Under the pieces are notes generated by a model. That model had not been told where the DNA came from. It ran no database searches and saw only the letters and a program-made list of their open reading frames with translations. This document shows, piece after piece, positions 5,462-13,312 of a stretch of DNA of 13,935 bases. A program made the position numbers and the translations under genes. Numbering within the stretch: position 1 is the first letter of the stretch; the number at the start of each line of letters is the position of its first letter. Where the stretch lies: positions 1-13,935 of the forward strand of contig JAEWIX010000054.1 in the NCBI GenBank assembly GCA_023386885.1, read 5' to 3'. The DNA is from Pseudomonadota bacterium. GTDB lineage: Bacteria; Pseudomonadota; Alphaproteobacteria; Rhizobiales; Xanthobacteraceae.

Positions 5462-5824
5462 TTAGAAGCTCAATCCGCTTTCGCGGGCCGCATCGGCCAG
5501 CGCCTTGACGCGACCGTGATAGAGATAGCGGCCGCGATCGAACACAACTTCCTTGACGCCGTTCTTGACGGCGCGCTCGGCGAGCAGCTTGCCGACCGCC
5601 GCAGCCGCATCGATGTTGGCGCCAGTCTTGCCGCCGTCGCGCATCGCCTTCTCCAACGAGGAGGCCGACGCCAGCGTCTCGCCCTTCTGGTCGTCGATGA
5701 CCTGGGCATAGATGTGCTTCGACGAGCGGAAAACCGACAGCCGCGGGCGGCCATTGGCAGTACGGCGCAGCGAGAGCCTTACGCGCTGCTGACGCCGGGC
5801 ATTCGTAACTTTCATCTTCGACAT
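5462..5824 (-). CDS. rplR: 50S ribosomal protein L18
   Basis: L18 binds 5S rRNA and, with L5 and L25, anchors it in the central protuberance. The 120-residue product has the basic N-terminus MSKMKVTNARRQQRVRLSLR, the core GRPRLSVFRSSKHIYAQVIDD (parts: RPRLSVFRSSKHIYAQVID), and the C-terminal VVFDRGRYLYHGRVKALADAAREAG-type motif, here ending ARESGLSF. Length and sequence are normal. The ATG at 5822-5824 has GGAG 6 nt upstream, within an 11-nt gap after rplF. It is part of the tightly packed rpsN-rpsH-rplF-rplR run. Confidence 0.98.
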   Translation of the reverse strand: MSKMKVTNARRQQRVRLSLRRTANGRPRLSVFRSSKHIYAQVIDDQKGETLASASSLEKAMRDGGKTGANIDAAAAVGKLLAERAVKNGVKEVVFDRGRYLYHGRVKALADAARESGLSF

Positions 5825-5835
5825 GACCGGCTCCG

Positions 5836-6369
5836 TTACTTCTTCTTGCCTTCCTTGCGGAAGATGAATTCATCGGCGTAGCGCACGCCCTTGCCCTTAT
5901 AGGGCTCAGGCGGACGGTAACCGCGAATCTCGGCGGCAACCTGACCGACGCGCTGCGAATCGTTGCCGGCGATCACAATCTCGGTCGGCTTCGGCACGGT
6001 GATGGCGATGCCTTCCGGGATCGCATACACCACATCGTGGCTGTAGCCGAGCGCGAGCTGCAGGCTCTTGCCCTGCAGCGCGGCGCGATAACCGACGCCG
6101 GTGATTTCCAGCTTCTTCTCGAAACCCTTGGTGACGCCCTCGACCAGGTTCGCAACCTGGGCGCGCGCGGTGCCGTACAGCGAACGCGCCCGCTTGGTCT
6201 CGTAGCGCGGCGCGACCGTGACCGAACCGTTCTCGAACTTGACCTCGACGTCGTCGTGCACGACGAACTGAAGCTGGCCCTTCGGCCCCTTCATCTTGAC
6301 GGTCTGGCCCTCGACGGCTGCCGTCACCCCGGACGGAACCACGACGGGCTTCTTGCCAACTCGTGACAT
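5836..6369 (-). CDS. rplF: 50S ribosomal protein L6
   Basis: L6 lies near the sarcin-ricin loop and the factor-binding site of the 50S subunit. The 177-residue product is the usual tandem of two L6 domains. The N-terminus is MSRVGKKPVVVPSGVTAAVE, the junction has YGTARAQVANLVEGVTKGFEKKLEI (parts: GTARAQVANLVEGVTKGF), and the C-terminal motif PEPYKGKGVRYADEFIFRKEGKKK (parts: PEPYKGKGVRY) is the family signature. The ATG at 6367-6369 has AAGGA about 7 nt upstream and matches the conserved MSRVGK start. A longer frame of 19 more codons runs into rpsH and is rejected. The gap from rpsH is 13 nt. Confidence 0.98.
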   Translation of the reverse strand: MSRVGKKPVVVPSGVTAAVEGQTVKMKGPKGQLQFVVHDDVEVKFENGSVTVAPRYETKRARSLYGTARAQVANLVEGVTKGFEKKLEITGVGYRAALQGKSLQLALGYSHDVVYAIPEGIAITVPKPTEIVIAGNDSQRVGQVAAEIRGYRPPEPYKGKGVRYADEFIFRKEGKKK

Positions 6370-6382
6370 GGCTAATCCTTCC

Positions 6383-6781
6383 TCAGAACACCGTGAAGAG
6401 AACTTCGCCGCCCACGTTCGCGTCACGCGCTTCGTGGTCAGCCATGATTCCCTTCGGCGTCGACAAAACCGAGATGCCCAGGCCGTTGTTGACGCGCGGC
6501 AGGTTCTTCACCGACGCATAAACCCGGCGGCCCGGCTTCGATACCCGCTCGATCTCGCGGATGACCGGCTCGCCGTCGAAATACTTCAGCTCGATCTCAA
6601 GCTCGTTGCGGCCCGAGGCGTGTTCGACGCTGGCGTAACCGCGGATATAGCCCTCGGTCTTCAACACTTCGAGAACGCTGGCGCGCATCTTCGAGCCCGG
6701 GGTCGAAACCTTGGACTTGGAGCGCATCTGCGCGTTGCGGATGCGGGTGATGAGATCGCTGATCGGATCGTGCGTTGACAT
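6383..6781 (-). CDS. rpsH: 30S ribosomal protein S8
   Basis: S8 is a primary 16S rRNA binder of the central domain and, in Escherichia coli, the translational repressor of the spc operon. The 132-residue product begins MSTHDPISDLITRIRNAQM, has SKVSTPGSKMRASVLEVLKTEGYI in the N-terminal domain (parts: SKMRASVLEVLKTEGYI), and ends with the conserved GLGISVLSTPKGIMADHEARDANVGGE segment (parts: GISVLSTPKGIM, NVGGEVLFTVF). The ATG at 6779-6781 has a consensus GGAGG 7 nt upstream, overlapping the region just after the rpsN stop. I could not identify an S8-binding site in the mRNA by eye. Confidence 0.98.
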   Translation of the reverse strand: MSTHDPISDLITRIRNAQMRSKSKVSTPGSKMRASVLEVLKTEGYIRGYASVEHASGRNELEIELKYFDGEPVIREIERVSKPGRRVYASVKNLPRVNNGLGISVLSTPKGIMADHEARDANVGGEVLFTVF

Positions 6782-6793
6782 GCTCGCGCCTCC

Positions 6794-7099
6794 TTACCAG
6801 CTCGACTTGACGAGGCCCGGAACCAGGCCCTTGGAGCCCAGTTCGCGCAACGCGATGCGGCTCAGCTTGTTGAGCCGGTAGACCGAACGCGAACGGCCGG
6901 TCAATTCGCAGCGGTTGCGAATGCGGGTCGTCGACGAGTTGCGCGGCATTTCGGCCAGCTTCAGGGTGGCGGCGAACCGCTCCTCCATCGGCTTGGTCTT
7001 GTCGGCGATGATGGCCTTCAGACGCGCGCGCTTGGGCGCCGCGTTCTTCGACATCTTCTTCCGACGGTTGTTCTTCTCGACTGAACTCTTCTTCGCCAT
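6794..7099 (-). CDS. rpsN: 30S ribosomal protein S14
   Basis: S14 sits in the 30S head, where it contacts S3 and S10. The 101-residue product is the long, zinc-free (C-minus) form: it has one cysteine (in NRCELTGRSRSVYRLNKLSR, about residues 63-82) and no CxxC pairs. The N-terminus MAKKSSVEKNNRRKKMSK is strongly basic, and the C-terminus GLVPGLVKSSW is the family hallmark. The ATG at 7097-7099 has AGGAG 6 nt upstream. It follows rplE after 43 nt and precedes rpsH by 12 nt. Confidence 0.98.
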   Translation of the reverse strand: MAKKSSVEKNNRRKKMSKNAAPKRARLKAIIADKTKPMEERFAATLKLAEMPRNSSTTRIRNRCELTGRSRSVYRLNKLSRIALRELGSKGLVPGLVKSSW

Positions 7100-7142
7100 G
7101 CGTGGCTCCTAGGTATCCGCGTTTGAGAGGCTGATCAGCGTC

Positions 7143-7692
<550 letters not shown>

Positions 7693-7700
<8 letters not shown>

Positions 7701-8007
7701 CGATCTCTGCTCCCGAACGCTTGGCGACACGCACCTTGGTGCCGTCTGCCTGAATCTTGAATCCCACGCGGGTCGGCTTGCCGTCCTTGCCGACGATCGC
7801 GATGTTGGACAGGTGGATCGGGCTCTCCTTGGAGATGATGCCGCCTTCCTGGTTCTGCGTCTGCTTCTGGTGACGCTTCACCATGTTGACGCCACGCACC
7901 AACGCGCGGTTCTCCGTCGGACGCACCTCGAACACTTCGCCGGTGCGGCCCTTGTCGCGGCCGTTCAGCACGATGACCTTGTCACCCTTGCGAATCTTGG
8001 CGGCCAT
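7693..8007 (-). CDS. rplX: 50S ribosomal protein L24
   Basis: L24 is one of the two assembly-initiator proteins of the 50S subunit and lies near the exit tunnel. The 104-residue product carries a KOW motif at about residues 4-28 (IRKGDKVIVLNGRDKGRTGE), then NMVKRHQKQTQNQEGGIISKESPIH (parts: NMVKRHQKQTQNQEGGI), typical of bacterial L24. The ATG at 8005-8007 has a consensus GGAGG 7 nt upstream within rplN and shares one base with the rplN stop (TGATG). The 3' end overlaps rplE by 8 nt. A longer open frame upstream in the same phase runs antisense-like through rplN and is not coding. Confidence 0.97.
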
Positions 8008-8375
8008 CACAACACCTCCGGCGCAAGCGAAATGATCTTCATGTGGTTCTTGGCGCGCAGCTCGCGCGGCACCGGCCCGAAGATACGGGTGCCGATCGGC
8101 TCCGACTGGTTGTTGATCAGCACGGCCGCATTGCGGTCGAAGCGGATCACCGAACCGTCGGCGCGGCGGATGTCCTTGGCGACGCGAACGACGATCGCCT
8201 TCATGACGTCGCCCTTCTTCACCTTGCCGCGCGGAATCGCTTCCTTGATCGACACGACGATGACGTCGCCCACGGAGGCATAACGGCGCTTGGATCCACC
8301 CAGCACCTTGATGCACATGACACGGCGTGCGCCTGAATTGTCGGCCACGTCGAGGTTGGTCTGCATCTGAATCAT
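8007..8375 (-). CDS. rplN: 50S ribosomal protein L14
   Basis: L14 is a conserved beta-barrel protein on the 50S interface that forms inter-subunit bridges and, with L19, contacts 16S rRNA; it is also the docking site of the silencing factor RsfS. The 122-residue product MIQMQTNLDVADNSGARRVM has all the family blocks: CIKVLGGSKRRYASVGDVIV, the basic stretch KEAIPRGKVKKGDVMKAIVVR (parts: PRGKVKKGDVMKAIVV) and the C-terminal VFGPVPRELR-like RIFGPVPRELRAKNHMKIISLAPEVL (parts: RIFGPVPRELR). The ATG at 8373-8375 has GAGG 7 nt upstream. It opens the spc block after a 100-nt spacer from rpsQ. Confidence 0.98.
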   Translation of the reverse strand: MIQMQTNLDVADNSGARRVMCIKVLGGSKRRYASVGDVIVVSIKEAIPRGKVKKGDVMKAIVVRVAKDIRRADGSVIRFDRNAAVLINNQSEPIGTRIFGPVPRELRAKNHMKIISLAPEVL

Positions 8376-8426
8376 TGATGCACCTCGTCCTCTTTCTGCT
8401 GCGCTTGTCGCGCGTCCTGAACCAAA

Positions 8427-8452
8427 TCTGGCCGCCCCATTCGGCGGCCGGA
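8427..8452 (-). promoter_or_regulatory. Stem-loop in rpsQ-rplN spacer
   Basis: The 100-nt spacer between the S10 and spc blocks contains a strong inverted repeat. Arms GGCCGCC (8430-8436) and GGCGGCC (8443-8449) pair perfectly around a 6-nt loop, and the stem extends outward by three positions on each side (8427-8429 with 8450-8452), one of them G-U on the plus strand. No U-tract follows it on the transcript. It marks the classical boundary between the two operons and could be a processing or attenuation site, or a remnant of a former terminator. Confidence 0.5.
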
Positions 8453-8475
8453 GGGTTCGTCTGAAACGGTTGCCG

Positions 8476-8724
8476 TTAGGCGGTTTTCTTCTGCTCGCCC
8501 CGGACCACAGTCCAGCGCTTGAGCTTGGAGATCGGCTTGCTCTCCTCGATCCACACCATGTCGCCCGGCTTGAACTCGTTGTTCTCGTCGTGCGCGTGGT
8601 AGTTCTTGGAGCGGCGGATCGTCTTCTTGTAGATCGGGTGCGTGAAGCGGCGATCAACCCGCACCACCACGGTCTTGGCTTGCTTGTCGCTGACGACCAC
8701 GCCTTGCAAGGTACGTTTCGGCAT
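8476..8724 (-). CDS. rpsQ: 30S ribosomal protein S17
   Basis: S17 is a primary 16S rRNA binder of the 5' domain, with an OB fold. The 82-residue product begins MPKRTLQGVVVSDKQAKTVV and has the signature VDRRFTHPIYKKTIRRSKNYHAHDE (parts: RFTHPIYKKTIRRSKNYHAH) followed by GDMVWIEESKPISKLKRWTV. Length is normal. The ATG at 8722-8724 follows a purine-rich AAGGGA about 6 nt upstream, in a 10-nt gap after rpmC. It is the last gene of the S10 block. Confidence 0.98.
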   Translation of the reverse strand: MPKRTLQGVVVSDKQAKTVVVRVDRRFTHPIYKKTIRRSKNYHAHDENNEFKPGDMVWIEESKPISKLKRWTVVRGEQKKTA

Positions 8725-8734
8725 CTTCGGTCCC

Positions 8735-8944
8735 TTACTTCGTCTTCGCGGCGCGCTTTTGCGCGGCGACGGTCTTGATACGAGCGATATCGCGGCGGGC
8801 CTCGCGCAGCCGCGAGGTGTTCTCGAGCTGGCCCGTGGCGCGCTGGAAGCGCAGATTGAAGCGCTCCTTCTTCAGATTGACGATGGCATCGCTCATCTGA
8901 TCTTCGCTCATCACGCGAATATCATCGATTTTCAATTCGGCCAT
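8735..8944 (-). CDS. rpmC: 50S ribosomal protein L29
   Basis: L29 lies beside the polypeptide exit tunnel, next to L23, and forms part of the docking surface for nascent-chain factors. The 69-residue product is a helical hairpin: an N-terminal helix MAELKIDDIRVMSEDQMSDA and the conserved KKERFNLRFQRATGQLENTSRLREARRDIARIKT (parts: LKKERFNLRFQRATGQLENT, RRDIARIKT). The ATG at 8942-8944 has GAGGG 7 nt upstream. A frame ten codons longer would overlap the end of rplP and lacks family support. It lies 10 nt from rplP. Confidence 0.97.
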   Translation of the reverse strand: MAELKIDDIRVMSEDQMSDAIVNLKKERFNLRFQRATGQLENTSRLREARRDIARIKTVAAQKRAAKTK

Positions 8945-8954
8945 GACGACACCC

Positions 8955-9368
8955 TCACTCGGCGATGCGCGCAACGAAGCGCGTCTTGATCGGCAGCTTG
9001 GCAGCCGCCAGCGTCAGCGCTTCGCGCGCGGTCTGCTGGTTGACGCCGTCGATCTCGAACATGATGCGGCCCGGCTTGACCCGCGCCACCCAGTATTCCG
9101 GCGAGCCCTTGCCGGAGCCCATGCGGACTTCGGCCGGCTTCGACGACACCGGCAGATCCGGGAACACCCGGATCCAGACGCGGCCGGCGCGCTTCATGTG
9201 GCGCGTCAGCGCACGACGCGCGGCTTCGATCTGACGCGCGGTGATCCGCTCCGGCGCCATCGCCTTCAGGCCGAACTGGCCGAAGGCAAGCGTCGCGCCC
9301 GAAGACGCGGTGCCGTGAATACGGCCCTTATGCGCCTTGCGGAACTTGGTTTTCTTAGGTTGCATCAT
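8955..9368 (-). CDS. rplP: 50S ribosomal protein L16
   Basis: L16 is a late-assembly 50S protein at the A-site side of the peptidyl-transferase region. The 137-residue product has the conserved N-terminus MMQPKKTKFRKAHKGRIHG, then FGQFGLKAMAPERITARQIEAARRA (parts: FGLKAMAPERITARQIEAAR), RVWIRVFPD and the loop RMGSGKGSPEYWVARVKPG, where Arg and Met positions match the family. The ATG ATG pair at 9363-9368 gives two possible starts; I used the outer one, which has GAGGG 8 nt upstream. The gap from rpsC is 30 nt. Confidence 0.98.
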   Translation of the reverse strand: MMQPKKTKFRKAHKGRIHGTASSGATLAFGQFGLKAMAPERITARQIEAARRALTRHMKRAGRVWIRVFPDLPVSSKPAEVRMGSGKGSPEYWVARVKPGRIMFEIDGVNQQTAREALTLAAAKLPIKTRFVARIAE

Positions 9369-9398
9369 GGCTTACGCCCTCAAACCTTCCAATTCAAA

Positions 9399-10097
9399 TC
9401 AAGCAGCGTCACGGCGCGGGCGCGAATTGTCGCCCTCGGCCATGCGCTTGTCCTGGGCCATCGGATCGTGCTCGAGGATTTCGCCCTTGAAGATCCAGAC
9501 CTTGACGCCGCAGGTGCCGAACGTGGTGAACGCCGTCGCCACGCCGTAGTCGACATCGGCGCGCAGCGTGTGCAGCGGCACGCGGCCTTCGCGATACCAC
9601 TCCATGCGGGCGATTTCAGCACCGCCGAGACGGCCCGAGCAGTTGATGCGGATGCCCTCGGCGCCGAGACGCATCGCCGACTGCACGGCTCGCTTCATGG
9701 CGCGGCGGAACGCAACGCGGCGCTCGAGCTGCTGCGCGATCGATTCCGCCACCAGCGTCGCATCGAGCTCCGGCTTGCGGATTTCGACGATGTTGATAAC
9801 GACGTCCGACGCGGTGATGTCGGCGACCTTCTTGCGCAGCTTGTCGATGTCGGCGCCCTTCTTGCCGATCACGACGCCCGGACGCGCCGAGTGGATCGTC
9901 ACGCGGCACTTCTTGTGCGGACGCTCGATCACGATGCGCGCGACCGCAGCCTGCTTCAATTCCTTGTGCAGCAGTTCACGAATCTTGACGTCCTCGTGCA
10001 GCAGCTTGCCGTAGTCGTTCTTGCCGGCATACCAACGGGAATCCCAGGTCCGGTTGATGCCCAGGCGAAGCCCGATCGGATTGATCTTTTGACCCAT
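9399..10097 (-). CDS. rpsC: 30S ribosomal protein S3
   Basis: S3 forms part of the mRNA entry tunnel and contributes, with S4 and S5, to the ribosome's helicase activity. The 232-residue product begins MGQKINPIGLRLGINRTWDS and contains a type II KH domain with the GKKG loop at residues 78-81 (VVIGKKGADIDKLRKKV). The C-terminal S3 domain has ISCSGRLGGAEIAR-type sequence (here INCSGRLGGAEIARMEWYRE) and GRVPLHTLRADVDYG. The ATG at 10095-10097 has GGGAG about 6 nt upstream. It sits 18 nt after rplV. Confidence 0.98.
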   Translation of the reverse strand: MGQKINPIGLRLGINRTWDSRWYAGKNDYGKLLHEDVKIRELLHKELKQAAVARIVIERPHKKCRVTIHSARPGVVIGKKGADIDKLRKKVADITASDVVINIVEIRKPELDATLVAESIAQQLERRVAFRRAMKRAVQSAMRLGAEGIRINCSGRLGGAEIARMEWYREGRVPLHTLRADVDYGVATAFTTFGTCGVKVWIFKGEILEHDPMAQDKRMAEGDNSRPRRDAA

Positions 10098-10115
10098 CGT
10101 TCTCTCCCGCGCGCT

Positions 10116-10502
10116 TTAAGCGGCTGCTTCCGCTTCAACCTGACGAACCACGATCGTCAGTTGCGCGAATGGTTTGAAAATCCGGCCCGAACGGCCACGG
10201 CCGCGCGGCGCGAAACGCTTCATCACGATGCCCTTGCCGACATGCGCCTCGGAGACGATCAGGTCGTCCACTTCGAGGTCGTGGTTGTTCTCGGCATTGG
10301 CGATCGCCGATTCCAGGCACTTCTTGACGTCGACCGCGATCCGCTTGCGCGAGAACTGCAGGTCGGCGAGCGCGGCAGATGCCTTCCGGCCGCGGATCAT
10401 CTGCGCAACCAGATTGAGCTTCTGCGGGCTGACGCGCAGCATCCGGGCAACCGCCTTGGCCTCGTTATCCGGGAGGCTCCGTTCGCGCTTGGGCTTGCTC
10501 AT
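10116..10502 (-). CDS. rplV: 50S ribosomal protein L22
   Basis: L22 lines the exit tunnel with a long beta-hairpin whose tip, together with L4, forms the tunnel constriction where macrolides and stalling peptides act. The 128-residue product has RMLRVSPQKLNLVAQMIRGRK (parts: LRVSPQKLNLVAQMIRGRK), the core SAIANAENNHDLEVDDL, and the hairpin loop at about 88-113 (KRFAPRGRGRSGRIFKPFA). A short Ala/Glu tail ends the protein. The ATG at 10500-10502 has AGGA 7 nt upstream. It is 9 nt from rpsS. Confidence 0.98.
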   Translation of the reverse strand: MSKPKRERSLPDNEAKAVARMLRVSPQKLNLVAQMIRGRKASAALADLQFSRKRIAVDVKKCLESAIANAENNHDLEVDDLIVSEAHVGKGIVMKRFAPRGRGRSGRIFKPFAQLTIVVRQVEAEAAA

Positions 10503-10511
10503 GGCTTCGTC

Positions 10512-10787
10512 CTACTTCTTGGCTTTCTTGTCGCCCGCATGGCCGTGGAAGGTGCGGGTCGGCGAGAACTCACCGAACTTGTGGCCGACCATTTCCTCGT
10601 TGACCGACACCGGCACGAACTTCTGTCCGTTGTAGACGCCGAAGGTCAGGCCGACGAACTGCGGCAGGATGGTCGAGCGACGGCTCCAGATCTTGATGAC
10701 GTCGTGACGGCCGGACGAGCGGGCGGCATCTGCTTTCTTGAGCAGCGAACCCTCGACGAACGGGCCTTTCCAGACTGAACGAACCAT
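10512..10787 (-). CDS. rpsS: 30S ribosomal protein S19
   Basis: S19 sits in the 30S head with S13, near the A-site tRNA. The 91-residue product has the usual size (about 92). It begins MVRSVWKGPFVEGSLLKKAD, and carries the signature IKIWSRRSTILPQFVGLTFGVYNGQKFVPV (parts: WSRRSTILPQFVGLTFGVYN) then GHKFGEFSPTRTFHGHAGDKK. The ATG at 10785-10787 has AAGGA 9 nt upstream, in a 12-nt gap after rplB. Confidence 0.98.
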   Translation of the reverse strand: MVRSVWKGPFVEGSLLKKADAARSSGRHDVIKIWSRRSTILPQFVGLTFGVYNGQKFVPVSVNEEMVGHKFGEFSPTRTFHGHAGDKKAKK

Positions 10788-10799
10788 GTCCGGCGATCC

Positions 10800-11633
10800 T
10801 TACTTCTTCCGCTTGTGGCGGCTGATGAGAATGAACTTGTTGGTCGACTTGTTCGACCGCGTCTTCTTGCCCTTGGTCGGCTTGCCCCACGGGGTGACCG
10901 GGTGACGACCGCCCGAGGTGCGGCCTTCACCGCCGCCGTGCGGATGGTCAATCGGGTTCATGACGACACCGCGGTTGTGCGGACGACGGCCCATCCAGCG
11001 CGTACGGCCAGCCTTGCCGATCGAGGTGTTCATGTGGTCCGGGTTGGACACGGCACCGATCGAACCGCGGCAGCGGCCATGCACCAGACGTTGCTCGCCC
11101 GAGTTGAGGCGCAGAATGACGTAGTCATGATCGCGGCCGACGATCTGGGCATAAGTGCCCGCCGAACGCGCGATCTGCCCGCCCTTGCCGATCTTCAGCT
11201 CGATGTTGTGCACGATGGTGCCGACCGGCATGTTGCCGAGCGGCATGACGTTGCCCGGCTTCACGTCGACGTAGTTGCCGGCGATCACGGTGTCGCCCAC
11301 GGCCAGACGCTGCGGCGCCAGGATATAGGCCTGCTCGCCATCGGCATACTTGATCAGCGCGATGAACGCCGTGCGGTTCGGATCGTATTCGAGCCGTTCC
11401 ACGGTTGCCGCGACATCGACCTTGGTGCGCTTGAAGTCGACCAGGCGATAGGTCTGCTTGTGACCGCCGCCACGGAAACGCACGGTGATGCGACCGGTGT
11501 TGTTGCGGCCGCCAGCCGAGGACTTGCCTTCGGTCAGCGCCTTGACCGGCTTGCCCTTGTACAGGGCCGAGCGATCGACCAATACCAGCTGACGCTGGCC
11601 GGGTGTCGTCGGATTGAATTTTTTCAGTGCCAT
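10800..11633 (-). CDS. rplB: 50S ribosomal protein L2
   Basis: L2 is a universally conserved 50S protein required for subunit association, tRNA binding and peptidyl transfer. The 277-residue product has the OB-fold and SH3-like domains of the family. The conserved C-terminal motif MNPIDHPHGGGEGR holds His230, corresponding to E. coli His229, which has been linked to peptidyl-transferase activity. The N-terminus MALKKFNPTTPGQRQLVLVD and the tail SNKSTNKFILISRHKRKK are standard. The Shine-Dalgarno ahead of the ATG at 11631-11633 is weak (GGCGGA region). The gap from rplW is 13 nt. Confidence 0.98.
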   Translation of the reverse strand: MALKKFNPTTPGQRQLVLVDRSALYKGKPVKALTEGKSSAGGRNNTGRITVRFRGGGHKQTYRLVDFKRTKVDVAATVERLEYDPNRTAFIALIKYADGEQAYILAPQRLAVGDTVIAGNYVDVKPGNVMPLGNMPVGTIVHNIELKIGKGGQIARSAGTYAQIVGRDHDYVILRLNSGEQRLVHGRCRGSIGAVSNPDHMNTSIGKAGRTRWMGRRPHNRGVVMNPIDHPHGGGEGRTSGGRHPVTPWGKPTKGKKTRSNKSTNKFILISRHKRKK

Positions 11634-11646
11634 CGTCGTATCCGCC

Positions 11647-11943
11647 TTATAGCCCGGTGGTGACGTCGATGCGGTGGCCCTCTTCGAGGGTCACGACCGC
11701 GCGCTTGGAGTCCGACTGCGACCCGAGCTGCCCGCGGAAGACCTTCGTCTTGCCCTTGCGCACCAGCGTATTCACGCTCTTGACCTTGACGTCGAACAGC
11801 TTCTCGACCGCTTCCTTGATCTGCGGCTTCGTCGCCTTGCCCGCCACCTTGAACACAACCTTGTTGTGCTCGGAGGCCGTCGTCGCCTTTTCGGTAATGA
11901 CCGGAGCGACGATCACGTCGTAATGCTTCGCATCGATTGTCAT
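11647..11943 (-). CDS. rplW: 50S ribosomal protein L23
   Basis: L23 sits at the exit of the polypeptide tunnel and is the main docking site for trigger factor and SRP. The 98-residue product begins MTIDAKHYDVIVAPVITEKA and has KVVFKVAGKATKPQIKEAVEKLFDVKVKSVNT (parts: FKVAGKATKPQIKEAVEKLF), followed by RKGKTKVFRGQLGSQSDSKRA with the loop characteristic of bacterial L23. Its ATG (11941-11943) overlaps the rplD stop as ATGA, so translation is probably coupled to rplD. Confidence 0.98.
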   Translation of the reverse strand: MTIDAKHYDVIVAPVITEKATTASEHNKVVFKVAGKATKPQIKEAVEKLFDVKVKSVNTLVRKGKTKVFRGQLGSQSDSKRAVVTLEEGHRIDVTTGL

Positions 11944-12560
11944 TTGAAGCGCGCCTCCAGCGCATCAACCGCCGCCTTGGTCAGCACCAGCTTCTGACGG
12001 CGCAGGATGTCGTAGACGTTGATGCCCTGGATCGGCAGCACGTCGATGTTCGGAATGTTGCGCGCGGCGGTCGCAAAACCGGCATTCAGCTCGGCGCCGT
12101 CGATGATCAGCGCGTTGCTCAGCCCGAGACCGGAGAAGTGCCCGACCAGCGTCTTGGTCTTGGCGGCTGCCAGCGCGGCGTTATCGATAACCAGCAAACC
12201 GCCGTCCTTGGCCTTGGCCGACAGCGCATGCTTGAGCGCCAGCGCGCGCACCTTCTTCGGCAGGTCGAACGCGTGGCTGCGCACGACCGGACCGAACGCG
12301 CGGCCACCACCACGGAACTGCGGCACGCGGGCCGAGCCGTGACGGGCGCCGCCGGTGCCCTTCTGCTTGTACATCTTCTTGCCGGTGCGCCAGACTTCGG
12401 CGCGCCCCTTGGTCTTGTGGGTGCCGGCCTGACGCTTCGCGAGCTGCCAGTTGATACAACGCTGGATCAGGTCCTTGCGCGGATCGAGGCCGAAGATGGC
12501 GTCGGACAACTGCACGGAGCCGGCGTCCTTGCCCTCGAGCGTGGTGACTTTCAGTTCCAT
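11940..12560 (-). CDS. rplD: 50S ribosomal protein L4
   Basis: L4 is an early-assembling 50S protein whose extended loop reaches the exit tunnel; in E. coli it also represses the S10 operon and inhibits RNase E. The 206-residue product has the long basic loop at about residues 43-91, including RAEVWRTGKKMYKQKGTGGA and ARVPQFRGGGRAFGP, and the globular part ending LTKAAVDALEARFK. The ATG at 12558-12560 lies one base after the rplC stop, so coupling with rplC is likely. The S10 leader through which E. coli L4 acts would lie upstream of rpsJ; I could not identify an equivalent fold. Confidence 0.97.
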   Translation of the reverse strand: MELKVTTLEGKDAGSVQLSDAIFGLDPRKDLIQRCINWQLAKRQAGTHKTKGRAEVWRTGKKMYKQKGTGGARHGSARVPQFRGGGRAFGPVVRSHAFDLPKKVRALALKHALSAKAKDGGLLVIDNAALAAAKTKTLVGHFSGLGLSNALIIDGAELNAGFATAARNIPNIDVLPIQGINVYDILRRQKLVLTKAAVDALEARFK

Positions 12561-12561
12561 C

Positions 12562-13290
12562 TCACGCACCCTTTTCTTCGGTCGCGGCCGCCGGCGCTTC
12601 TGCCGCCTGCTCGCCAGCGAGCTTGAACTTGCCGGGCTTGGGCGCATCCTTCGGCAACGCCTTCTTGACGGCGTCGCGCACCGCGATCCAGCCGCCCTTG
12701 GAGCCGGGGACAGCGCCCTCGACCAGGATGAGGCCGCGCTCGACATCGGTCTGCACCACACGCAGGTTCAGCGTGGTGATGCGATCGACGCCCATGTGGC
12801 CGGGCATCTTCTTGTTCTTGAAGGTCTTGCCGGGGTCCTGACGGCCGCCGGTCGAACCGATCGAACGGTGCGACACCGACACGCCGTGCGTGGCGCGAAG
12901 ACCGCCGAAATTCCAGCGCTTCATACCGCCGGCGAAGCCCTTACCGACCGAAGTGCCGGTGACGTCGACGAACTGGCCGACGACGAAGTGGTCTGCCTGA
13001 ATCTCGGCGCCGACCGGGATCAGCGAGTCTTCCGACACGCGGAACTCGGCGACCTTGCGCTTCGGCTCGACCTTGGCAACCGCGAACTGGCCGCGCTCCG
13101 CCTTCGGCATGTAGACCGACTTGCGCGCGCCCGATCCGAGCTGCAACGCGACGTAACCATTCTTCTCGCTGGTACGATGACCAAGCACCTGGCAATTGCC
13201 CAGCTTCAGCACGGTCACAGGGATATGTTCACCGGCTTCCGTGAAAACCCGCGTCATCCCGACCTTTTGTGCGATCACTCCGGAGCGCAT
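12562..13290 (-). CDS. rplC: 50S ribosomal protein L3
   Basis: L3 is, with L24, an assembly initiator of the 50S subunit, and its finger loop reaches the peptidyl-transferase centre. The 242-residue product begins MRSGVIAQKVGMTRVFTEAG. It contains the L3 signature around 117-135 (GKGFAGGMKRWNFGG) and the loop GSTGGRQDPGKTFKNKKMPG, whose Gln151 corresponds to the Gln methylated by PrmB in E. coli. It is about 30 residues longer than E. coli L3 because of a C-terminal Ala/Glu/Pro-rich extension, common in rhizobia. The ATG at 13288-13290 has AGGA 9 nt upstream. It is 110 nt from rpsJ. Confidence 0.97.
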   Translation of the reverse strand: MRSGVIAQKVGMTRVFTEAGEHIPVTVLKLGNCQVLGHRTSEKNGYVALQLGSGARKSVYMPKAERGQFAVAKVEPKRKVAEFRVSEDSLIPVGAEIQADHFVVGQFVDVTGTSVGKGFAGGMKRWNFGGLRATHGVSVSHRSIGSTGGRQDPGKTFKNKKMPGHMGVDRITTLNLRVVQTDVERGLILVEGAVPGSKGGWIAVRDAVKKALPKDAPKPGKFKLAGEQAAEAPAAATEEKGA

Positions 13291-13312
13291 CGGCGTGCAT
13301 CCTGTTCTTTCT

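Noticed and set aside
7130..7139. Perfect 10-bp palindrome GCTGATCAGC between rplE and rpsN
   Set aside because: It has no loop, so it cannot form a useful hairpin. A single short palindrome can arise by chance and I saw no partner site.
8943..10778. Very long open frame (611 codons) on the plus strand, antisense to rpmC through rpsS
   Set aside because: It mirrors conserved ribosomal-protein genes on the other strand. High-GC codon usage leaves antisense frames open. The translation is Arg/His/Asp-rich with no recognisable domain.
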